DNA of 64,000 nucleotides, from contig NC_092637.1 in the NCBI RefSeq assembly GCF_039555335.1, forward strand, positions 38,032,526 through 38,096,525. Direction: 5' to 3'. This DNA is from Amphiura filiformis. Lineage: Eukaryota > Echinodermata > Ophiuroidea > Amphilepidida > Amphiuridae. The position numbers were made by a program, and so were the translations under genes. The notes under the pieces are model-generated. The model had not been told where the DNA came from. It saw only the letters and a program-made list of their open reading frames with translations, and did not search any database. Shown here piece by piece: positions 45,471-56,800 of the stretch. Each line of letters starts with the position of its first letter. Position 1 is the stretch's first letter.

Positions 45471-47325
45471 ACTTTTGACATCATGACAGTATTGTGAAAC
45501 ACCGCCATTCATGCCAATGCCCATATTGGTACATAACGAAGGCCTGTATGTTTGCTATCAAATCATATGTCAATGAAAGTTGCGAATTCACATACATGCC
45601 CACCATGCAAAACTGAATACGGCTTAATTGGTGAAAAATATGTACTGAAATAGACGACGGTCTGCTCATTTGAAAGAAAAATCAGATTCAAAGAAGATTA
45701 GAAGGGATAAATACTTGGATTTGTCAACTGTCATGTGTGCTTCATTTTAAATGTTTACCGACCTTCTGGTTTCTTAGTAATTTGTGTCCAAATTGATTTA
45801 TTCGAAGGTAACTTTTGACGTTTTCGCTAAGGTTACCTACGAATACCATGGAAAAAACGACTGTTCTCATTGTCTCATGATCTAGACAACACATTGATGG
45901 ACCCTGGTACAAAGCTAATTGTAGTTGCTCTCAAACGAAAGGCCACAAGACGTAACTGACTCCAAGATGGACTTCACAAGTCTGCAATAACGGTTTTAAG
46001 CGATTTGTGTGCAATTAAGCAAATTAAAGTCACTTTAGTGCCTTTGTTTCTTACTTCAATCCTCTTTCAACCGTTGTGAACCGACATTATTAATACATGA
46101 TAGGGTCTAAAGTATCAATAAACGCACATAAAGAAAATAATACATTCAAAGTGCTTTATAAAATGAAGTTTTGATTGCGATATCCACCAAAAGTCTAATT
46201 CTTACCTACAAATACTGAAATGTTACTTACGAATACAGCATAATACATGACATGTGTAATGAAGTGTCCCTACCAATGGAAATTAATTGTCAAAAACTTT
46301 AAGCGGTACCCCAGGACACTATTATTACCCATATACGGATTCATTCAACAATTATTTATTATGTAAAATTGCTGAATAACTACTTGTATATCAAAATGAA
46401 GTGGTCAAAATCTTGCTAAAAGCATCAAAAAATTTTTGATCTAAGGTAATAGCATTTATTCATTTGGACGTACCATCTGAAAGGGATCTAAAAACTACCA
46501 TTTTATTAATTCATTACCATAATAGCACAATTTAAACCTATAAACTCAATATAGATATTGTTAAATCGCTCATGTTACCTACGAATACCCGGGTTTCTTC
46601 ACCTTTTCATTGTATAAAGCGTTAGGTGTATGCGTATAATTCCTAATATTCTTGAAAACATATATCATACTCGTTCTTATACAATGTGTAAATTGATTCA
46701 TACTCATTTGATAAATAAAATACAGAAACTGACCTAAACTTCATTTTCAAAAATAAACTAGCATAAATTGACTAAGATCATATTGATCCCGTTATAAAAA
46801 TAAAACAAATATTTTCTGGTTGAGTTAGCATTTTCCTGACACCCTGTGGTCTACATTACACGAAAAAAGCGTTAATGGGAATATTCCATTTGTTTTAGGT
46901 TGATTAGTATTGCGATAGTGAAAGCATCCTAGTGGTATTCGTAGGTAACATTGGGTTTTGATATCACATTTACTATCACACGTCCTGGATTTATTTTTCA
47001 AGATTAGTAATGGCACTTTTGGTTCCTATAAGGCCAATATGTCATCAATCAATGGGCAAAAGGAAAAAATTGTGGAGACATTTTTATTTCGGACTTTTAT
47101 TTTTGGCCCGTGGACACTTTTGGTTGGATTCGACCATATATGATTTGGTCTGATTGCGTCATCAAGTCCCGTGGAATCCGTGCACGCAGAGCGGTTTTAA
47201 TAGTGAGCTTTAGTGAGTCCTAGTTCTGTTAGGGTTAAGAAGGCATATAGGGAAAATATGCATGGTCACTAATGTAGCTTTCATCAGAAGCACACTATAT
47301 GCTTGTAGATGGGGTTTTACGGTAT

Positions 47326-47411
47326 CTAAACATTTTGCCTTTGGAACTCGGAATATCTCTCGGGATTGCGCCCCTCGGGATATTCCTCGGTTCCAAAAGC
47401 CAAATGTTTAG
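47326..47411. repeat. Hairpin with GC-rich loop
   Basis: Arms CTAAACATTTTGCCTTTGGA then ACTCGGAATATC pair with the right arm through a loop around TTGCGC. Immediately follows the split MITE. Confidence 0.85.
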
Positions 47412-47499
47412 ATTTTTCACAATGCCCTCTAAATAACCGATGCGCAGTTATTAACCTCTAACTATATTTTGTAAAACAGATGGAAATAATACATGTGAC

Positions 47500-47739
47500 A
47501 CGATCTGGTCCATGGGGGCCAAAGGCGGCAAATTTGAAACTGAGATAAAGGTCAAAATATGGAGTAAAAAAACAATAAAATACATAAGAAAATAGACATA
47601 AAAAAACTTCATAACTTTTGAACCAAGTATGCTAGACCTTTGGTGTTTTCAGTAAATGATAGCCTATTGTATGTATAATGTAATAATTACAGTAACTCAA
47701 TTTTCAAAATGCCTCCTTTGGCCCCATGGACCAAATCGT
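47500..47739. mobile_element. Foldback MITE abutting the gene C ShKT donor
   Basis: Left ACGATCTGGTCCATGGGGGC then CAAAGGCGGCA; right the complement of ACGATTTGGTCCATGGGGCC then AAAGGAGGCA. Its right end lies seven bases from the exon end at 47747. Confidence 0.75.
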
Positions 47740-47860
47740 TTCTTACCGCATTTTCCACACATAACTGGACATTTTCTTCTTATAATGGCATAATACGGAC
47801 ATTCTTCTTGAAAATAGTCATAGTCTTCACAATATTCATGCTCTTCATCTATGCATTGAT
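47697..47860 (-). CDS. Gene C exon 9: ShKT domain
   Basis: After TTTTTTTTGCAG the exon encodes QCIDEEHEYCEDYDYFQEEC, then PYYAIIRRKC and PVMCGKC: six ShKT Cys. The exon to 47747 is 114 nt, the same as gene B. If the GTAAGAAA is not used as a donor, the frame runs a further 15 codons, mostly inside an adjacent foldback element, to TGA at 47697-47699. The loops between Cys are markedly acidic and Tyr-rich compared with gene B. Confidence 0.87.
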
Positions 47861-50800
47861 CTGCAAAAAAAAGTGATTCTTATCAATTATTGACAAACAT
47901 TTGAAACTATGACATTCTTTATATGTGACGTGTCATGTCAAAAGGAGACATTTTGGGCAGGATCGATAAAATGGAGAAATAACCAAAAACCTGCCCGGGT
48001 GTGATTTTTTCACAATTTGGGTTTGTTGCGAATTTGTGATGTTATTAATGTTTAAAATATTTTCTGATAGTTTCAGACCGGAATATAACTGGTATCTTGT
48101 ATTTTTTGAGATATTTTTCAAGGTAATTCCTACTCTCAACATTGCCAATGATATTTTTAAATGCCGATATCTCAATTTCCAATTTTATAATACCGTAACT
48201 TACGAACTCAATATCTTCGCTTAGGAATGTCCGATTTTATTGGGGAAAACGGCGTTGTGGAGCAAAATAACTCTATATTTAAGATAATGTAAAAACCTCA
48301 AAATTTATAACCTGCCCAAAAGTGTCTCCTTTTGACATGATACGTCACATATAATGCTCTTAGTTTGAGTTTACTAGAAACTTTTTAAACAGGTTATATT
48401 TTAGATTGTTGGTTTTGGTAAAAATGTATTAATAATTTTTAAAATGTCGGGTCATGAAAACGTTTTAATTGCAATTCTGTATAAAAACCACATGTGCCTG
48501 CTAACGGTCAAAAAAAATTTATTGCATGAGGCGAAAGGGCTTTGGTAGTAGGTTACAAAAAGCCACATCAAAAATTCCTCCGGAGCTTGTTGCCATAGCA
48601 ACGGCAGATTTTATGATTTTAGCGATTTTTGCTTATTTTGGGGTAAAATATGAGAAAATATACACTTTTCTGAATTGTTCTTGACTTAAAAGTTGAGGTC
48701 ACATTAAAAAATCAACTTTACCACCATAAAGTGCCATCTTTGCACATGGGCAACATTGACAATTTAGCACTTTTGAAAAAATGACATTTTTACCCTATCT
48801 TTGAAGTCAAAAAACTAATTTTGATTGAGCACCCAGAATTATTTTCTCTTCGGAGGTACTTAAGCAGACCTTGGCCCTTCCAAATCTGGTAGAAAAACTC
48901 TGGGGCTATTTGTCCTGTAAAGCCAGTGTTGCCAGAAAGTTTGCCAATTTTCAAAAATATGCATTTTTCGAAATAATGCATTTTCAACATATTTACTCAT
49001 ATAACTTTGTGTACGACCAACTTAATTGAAATATTTACCCTTTGCATACAAGATTTGACACACAGCTGCTTCCGGAAGCAACACGTAAAAGGCTGCAGAA
49101 GAGTCGTGTTCTGCAAAAACCGGTGTTGCCAGAAAATCCGACTTTTTAAATCTATATTTCCAATAAGCGCATTTACTACAGGCTCTAGGGAGGAGTTTGT
49201 GTACATGACTCTTTTAGAAATTTACCTTGCATTTTCATGTTATATATGCAAAGACCCTCAAAAATGTTTGGGTAAGAAAATCAGATCAAGTGCAATTAAA
49301 TATGGCGTCCAAAATGGCCGCCAAATAGGGATTTCCATTAAAACACACTATAGCAACATGCAAATGATCTAATGATGAAAAAATATCGATGCAATTGATG
49401 TTTCTAATCAACAGAAAAAAATATGTGCCCATTTTGTTTCATTCGGATCTTTTTAATCAAAATGGCGTCCAAAATGGCCTACAGAATAGCATATTTCCAT
49501 TGGAATACACTAGAGCAACATGTAATTGATATAATAATGAAATATTTTCAATGGAATTAATTTCTATAACTAAAAGAAATAAATATGCACACAATTTGTT
49601 TCATTTGAATCTCTCCAATTCAAGATGGAATCCAAAATGGCCGCCAAATTAGGATATTTCCAGTTACCCAGCAAACACAAAACGTTTTCGACATCATTCG
49701 CAAAAGGTTATAAAAGGTTGTCAGAAAACGTTTAAATGTCGGGTTATATAAAGGGTACATTAATGGTATAAAACGTTTTCATAACATTAAATAAAATTTG
49801 TTGGTAATTTACTGCACAGCAAACACAAATGTTTTACAGAAAACATTTAAATGTCAGGTTATATAAAGGGTATAAAAACGTTTTAATAACATTCAAAAAA
49901 CATTCTTGAAAACTTGATACAAAACATCCTAAACAAAATGTTATTTTGGGGTTGAAAAAATATTTTGTAAAAAATGTTTGCCCAAAATATTTACAATAAC
50001 GTTTTTAAAATGTTTTCACGACCATTATATAACCCGACATTTAAATGTTATTAAAACGTTTTGTAAAAAACATAAGAACATTTATGTGTTTGCTGGGGCA
50101 AATATTTTAACATAATGTTATTTAAGTGTTGACAAAATATTTGGCCAAAAATATTTGCAAAAATAGTTTACAACGACATTTCGAAAACATTTTTAAAATA
50201 TTGTTGTAGTGTGTTTAAAACGATTTCATGACCTTTATATAACCCGACATTTTAATGTTATTAAAACGTTTTTACCTAAACCAAAACCCAAAATATAACT
50301 TATTTAAAACATTTAAAACATGCTGGGTAACTGTCCTAGTAATAATTAAATAGAAAATATAGCAATAGAATTCATATTTCCGACCCGAGTACAAAGCTGT
50401 AGCTTTGATTTAAATTAGGGGGGCATTGGGCAAGAAATGACCTTTTTTGAAATGGGGTCTTTGGGTGAGAGCCTCGAAAATTGCATTTCTAGTTCTAAAT
50501 GGCTTCAAATGGTTTTGATGGCTTTGTTATTTCAAAAGAAGTTACAAAGTCAGTGATATGTGTCTGGTTGCTATTCAAATGGATATATAAGGGTATTTGG
50601 GTGATAAATTGAAAGGAAAAAAGGGGTCTTTGGTTGACAGAGCATGTGATCATGAAAAATATGGGGGTTTTGGGTAACAGCAGTTTTTCATACTATCTGG
50701 CAACACCAAGCACAAGTTTCAAAACCTGTATGAGATCATGCTAGCAAATGTACAGATAAAGCTAGATAAAATAACGGTAACAGTTTAGAAAATAATTAAA

Positions 50801-53800
50801 TAAATTGAATTATGTAAAATGCGCTTATTGGAAATATAGATTTAAAACGTCAGCTTTTCTGGCAATACCGGTTTTTGCAGAATACGACTCTTGCAGCCTT
50901 TAAGTGTTGCTTCCGGATGCAGTTGGGTGTCTTGTATCTTGTATGCAAAGGGTAAATATTTCAATTAAGTTGGTCGTGTAAAAAGTTATATGAGTAAATA
51001 TGTAGAAAATGCATTATTTCGAAAAATGCAATTTTTAAAAAATTGACAAACTTTCTGGCAACACCGGAATTGGAGGGATACCAATGAAACAAATTGTGTG
51101 CATATTTATTTCTTTTGGTTATAGAATTTAATTCCATTGAGAATACTTTATTATTATATCAACTTCATGTTGCTCTGGTGTATTTCAATTGAAATAGGCT
51201 ATTCTGGCGGCCATTTTGAACGCCATTTTGAATTTAAAAGATCCGAATGAAACAAAATGGGCACATATTTATTTCTGTTGATTAGAAACATCAATTGCAT
51301 CAATATTTTTTCATCATTAGATCATTTGTATGTTGCTATAGTGTGTTTTAATGGTAAACCCCTATTTGGCGGTCATTTTGGACGCCATCTTTGATTGCAA
51401 TTGATCTGATTTTCTTACTCAAATTTGCATAATTTATATAACATGAAAATGCAAGGTAAATTTCTAAAAGAGTCATGTATACAAACTCCTCCCTAGCGCC
51501 TGTAGTAAATGCGCTTATTGGAAATATATAAAGTCGGATTTTCTGGCAATACTGGTTTTTGCATAAAACGACTCTTCTAAAGCCTTTAAGTGTTACTTTC
51601 GGAAGCAGTTGTGTGTCAAATCTTATACGCAAAGGGTAAATATTTAAATTAAAATGGTCGTATAAAAAGTTCTATGAGTAAATATGTTGAAAAAGCATTT
51701 CGAAAAATGCATTTTTTGAAAATTGGCAAACTTTCTGGCAACACTGGCTTTACAGGAAAAATAGCCCCAGAGTCTTTTTACCAGATTTGGAAGGGGCAAT
51801 GTCTGCTCAAGTATCACCAAAGAGAAAATAATTCTGGGTGCTCAAGCAAAATTATTTTTTTGACTTCAAAGATAGGATAAAAATGTCATTTTTTTCAAAA
51901 GTGCTAAATTGTCAATGTTGCCCATCCCTAAAATTACACATGGGGAAATATTATTGAAATATTTTTTGCACTTGGGAAAAGTGCAAAGATGGCACTTTAT
52001 GGTGGTAAGGTTGATTTTTTAATGTGACCTCAACTTTTAAGTCAAGAACAATTCAGAAAAGTGTATATTTTCTCCTATTTTTACCCCAAAATAAGCAAAA
52101 ATCGCTAAAATCAATCTGCCGTTGCTATGACAACAAGCTCCGGTGGAATTTTTGATGTGACTTTTTGTAACCTACTACCAAAGCCCTTTCGCCTCATGCA
52201 ATAAAATTTTTTTGACCGTTAGCAGGCACATGTGGTTTTTATACAGAATTGCAATTAAAATGTTATGTATGAAAACACACTACAAAACTATTTTTAAAAT
52301 GTTTTAAAAATGTTATTGTAAATTATATTTTACACTTTTTGCCAATATTTTGTCAACACTTAAATAACATTCTATTAGAATATTTGCAGGAGGTTATCAA
52401 AAATGTTTTTAAATGTTATGAAAACGTTTTATACCCTTCATATGCCCTTTATATAACCCAACATTTAAACATTTTTTTTCTATGACAACCTTTTCTAACC
52501 TTTGGCGAATGATATCGAAAACGTTTTGTGTTTGCTGGGCCTATCCCTTTTTATCTTTCGTCATAAATATGAATCATGAATATTGCAAGAATTATTGTTG
52601 GGCCTAAATCATAATGTGGCAAAATTGAGGTACTGTCAACACATACTTCTGGAGCACTAAAATATACTGCTCTAAAACTCGGATCTGTCGCACAATGTCC
52701 CTGCAGTACAAACTATTTTGCACACACCGTGAGACTTTCATAATAAGTGAAATGTTTTTAATTCAGGGTTAAGACCAATCTTAAATTGAACCATTTAAGT
52801 TCTCTATAAGCAGTCTGGTCCGACTGCCTGATCAGGAAATACTGTTGAGTCAGGCAGCATGTTGCCTGCGCAGGCAACACAGGCTTTGGTAACCCTTCTG
52901 AATTTGACAGACTAAGGACTAAATTGTTCATGGTGATTTTATAAAAGATCGATGGAAATTTTACTTTGACACACATGAGCTACATGTAAGTTGACAATTT
53001 TTCACTGGGCGAAAAAAAATTCCACCGGGAGGAAAATAATTAAAATAACAAAACAATTTCTAACGGTTTAAAAAAAATTTGATTTAAATATTCAAATTAC
53101 CTTTATTTTAACTAAAATTGATGAAAAAATACTACTGATTGTACATCCAGTGATAATTTTATGTATTTTACCTACTTCTTTACTCTAAATCAAGAAATAA
53201 TGGTTTGAAATAGAGCATTGCATTGTGGGATACCATGTTGCCTGCGCAGGCAACATGCTGCCTGATTCGGCAGTATTTCCTGATCAGGCAGTCGGACCGG
53301 ACTGATAAGCATGATTAAGCATAATAAGCCTACTTACCCTCACAAAATGTCCCAAACCATCCTTTCTGACAAGAACATGTGCAGTCATTCTCAGTCGGTG
53401 TGCCACAATGGTGACACTTAATGGAACAATCTGAGAAGAATCAGTATCAGGAAACGTGTGTTTGACTGGTTGTATAAAAGTTCTTTTAACCAAAAAAAAT
53501 TTTAATTCACCAAATCATTGCAAGTTCTAACAGGTAGAGCTTGACTAAAAAGTTTTAAATCCCGTAAAAAACCAAATTGACATAGATTTAGAGTTCGTCG
53601 CAGGGCCGTCGCTAGACCATTTTCTCAAGGGGCAGTTGTGTCCTAAAATCGTGTCAAATGAAGATGCATAGGCCTTTTACAACTTTTGGTTAATTTAGTC
53701 CCGGTATTTTGATTCAGCTTACGAGGTTTGATGATGCTTTTCCAGGCATCAGAGAAACTGTTCTAGCACTCATATTTGTGATTTACATATAAATAGGGTG

Positions 53801-56800
53801 GAATTATAACTCTCATTTTTGAGATTTTTGTTCAAGTTTGAGGTGAAAAAGGGAAACTCAAAGGTGACGTCTCACAGCATGGCTTTAAAGAGAAATGCGC
53901 ACGGCGGCAATTTGACATTTTAATACTCACTGTGAGGAAAACATGTGCACTCAAGCAGCCAAATTTTGATTTAGGGGGGGCAAATAGGGAGCATACTATC
54001 AGATTGACAGCAAATTCCTCCCTCTCTCTTTCCTTTTCTCCATCTCTCTCTTCCTTTCTCTTACTTTTTCCTTTAGGGGTCACCAGGAGGTGTCGCACCC
54101 CTCACACCCACCTACCCCCCATGGCGACGACCTTCGTCGGACAAGTATAAAACTGTCACGCTTTCGTCAGTATTATTGTGGGCTGTCCCTTGACCAATAA
54201 TATTAGCGGATCGCCTTTTTTACTTAAGAAATGGCTGCTCACAAAAGAGCCGTGGTATTTCAAAATGCTATAGTTGTCCGACGCCGAACCCGTTGAAACC
54301 CTTAATAGTATATAAAAAAGGCGACCAAAAACTCCAAAAAACTATTAAAACATTTCAATACATTTTTTTTGGAATCATATAAAAGGAGTTAATTTATTTA
54401 AAATACAAATTTAATACATTCTTACCGCATGTGATGCCGTCTTGTTTACAATTTCCTGAAATGTTCACAAAGTAAAATAAATGTCTTTATTTGCTATACA
54501 CCGTTCAATATCAGAAAAAACATTGGTGCTATCTGACAATGTTAGGAAGAAAGTTTTCCTTCGGTTGGCTCTATTACAGAATTACGATTGTAATGTACTA
54601 TAATTAACTAAAAGACCCTACGAAATTAAAAAGGGCACAATGTCTGAGAGTGATTACTAAATTTATTATCAAGCAATATTATAGTATTTTCTAAAAAGGA
54701 AGTCCTTGATTTTATTTAATAATTCATCTTTCTACACCAATGCTTTAATGGACTGATAACTTGCAATAACTATAAACTTTAGGTACTGTATTTTGTGAAA
54801 AAATCTATGATTTTTAATAAAATCTCGGGATCAGAATCCGATTGGAATTTTAGTCGAATTTGCGTATGGTTGAAATTTCTCGTAGGGCATGCGCAAGTAT
54901 CTACGGGTAATCGACGGACTAATATATAAATAACTTTTGCTGCGACGACAAAACGTTATAAATACATGTATAAACCCAAATGATATCGAGAGTGACCGAT
55001 TTATGTCAACTGAATTTTATTGAAATATACTTACTGCATTTGTTTTCAAAGCACCAACTCGCTTCAGGCTCACACCCTTCACAACTTGGTCCCTTCGTGT
55101 ATGGTCTTCCCCCGTAATTGCCCCTAAATGTTGGAACCAATTTGACGTCATTCACTTTCAATGAAAACTAAATTACATTATTATTAGTGATATTTCAGTT
55201 CCCCTTATTATTTATTTATTTACTTCTCTGTGGTAGTACACACCATACACACACATCCCTCCTTACACAAAAACGCACACCCCCATCCCCTTGCGGGAAT
55301 TCCAACAATTATGTTGGTCATATCACACTTATACATTGTGGTGAATATGAGTTTTGCACATATCCATAACCTCGCCCTCTGGGCGATATCGGGCTTCTAC
55401 TAAAAGGGTCATTTCTGCATGTTCCATGTCTTCCCCACATGCCAGGAATGGCGACACCGGGGTGACAGGGGTTGCACCACCCACGCAAAAAATTAGCCCG
55501 ACCGATCCTACTTGAAAGGCCCCTCCACCCGTAGAACAACCTTTTTTCTTCGTGAATTATCAGTACGACGCATTCTTCACACAACGCAAATAATCACACA
55601 ATTTAAATCGAAGTGTAACGGGCGCATAGTAATAATCTGGAGGTACACTAGTTTGCCCCCTATAAGCGACTCTATGTGATGTGTCTTTGGCTCTAATCTC
55701 TTTGAGCCATATACAGTGCACAAAATAATTAGGGTACCAGTTATGTTCACCCCTTTATATTCTAACAAACACAAATATTTCAAATTTAATACATGTATAC
55801 TCGTTAGCTCTGATTTAATAATAATAATAATAATATTTATTTCTTACATACAAAATCTCAATGCCCTATAGAATATGTTAAAAACACCAACACTTTACCT
55901 CAAATTGAACATTGTTTAATCATGTTTGTTGGATCTTTTATATGATTTTTATGCATTTCTTGTATGTAATTGTTTGTTTTTGCTTCGTTTTCCCTGCATT
56001 GGTCCATGCTGTTGTTTTGCACTGGCATGTGGGCCATGTCCTGGGTTTTGTGTGTGCTTTTTAACCTTGTTTGTTAATAAAGTAAATATGGTGATTAATT
56101 ACACAAATAAATTTCAACTACACCAGGCACAAAAAGAAACTCGTCAGTTATATTCACACTTGCTGTTCAATAACTTGCTAATTTTGGATTATTCTGAAAT
56201 ATACATTTTGTTAATTGGACTTTTCTGTCTCATTTGACATCCTGTTCGTGAACATTGAGCAAGAATTGACCAAGATTTGCGCCTCCAAACTCTCAAACCC
56301 CAAAATGAAAAGTTGCAATTTTAACGATTCAATTGTGCCTGTTATACTGTGTGATCTATTGATTGGCCCGTGGTGCTTGTGTGCAATACAACGATGCGTT
56401 CCCATTGAAAATCGTTGAAAATGCAACTTTTGATTTTGGGGTTTGAGGCTTTGGAGGCGCATATCTTGGTCAATTCTTGTTCGTTTTTCACGAACAGGGT
56501 GTCAAATGAGAAAGCAAAATCCAATTAACATAAAATGTATATTTCAGAATAATCCAAAATAATCAAAATATTGAACAGCAAAGATGAATATAACTGACGA
56601 GTTTCTTTTTGTGCCTGGTGTATATCAAATAATATACAACCGATACCGAGATAAGAGATGAGAATAGGTTAAAAGGTAAAGTAAAAATTGAAAAGTTTAA
56701 GATATCACTAAATGCATCTTTTAAATAGTGTGTTTTTAAAATACCGTAATACCTTGACTACAAGCATATGCCTCTTTTCGATAAAAGAGACGAGAGGCAG

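Larger units (their letters stand above)
44521..47269. mobile_element. Inserted element with repeated GTTACCTACGAATAC motifs
   Basis: About 2.75 kb inserted into the MITE, apparently with a TAA duplication. CCCTAAC-type sequence lies near both ends in inverted orientation (TTAACCCTAAC at 44517, GTTAGGGTTAA at about 47228). A tRNA-like segment lies at 44590-44690. Between 45079 and 46949 there are ten copies of a 15-bp motif in both orientations. No transposase reading frame is recognised. It may be a non-autonomous DNA element; class unknown. Confidence 0.55.
44341..47324. mobile_element. TACCGTAAAA-family MITE split by a 2.75-kb insertion
   Basis: Left half 44341-44520 begins TACCGTAAAACCCCGTCTAC; right half 47270-47324 ends GGGGTTTTACGGTA. 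In the intact copy at 12028-12250 the two halves are contiguous (CTGGATTAATGTAGC). Here GGATTAA (to 44520) is separated from TAATGTAGC (from 47270), with TAA on both sides. Confidence 0.75.

Noticed and set aside
39400..47000. A further ShKT exon for gene B or C in the convergent spacer
   Set aside because: No stretch with six ShKT-spaced cysteines and a proper acceptor was seen on either strand.
48790..51880. Several similar open frames in 48.8-51.9 kb (LKIGKLSGNTGFTG type)
   Set aside because: They arise from the inverted arms of the giant foldback. Similarity between them reflects repeat structure, not protein constraint.
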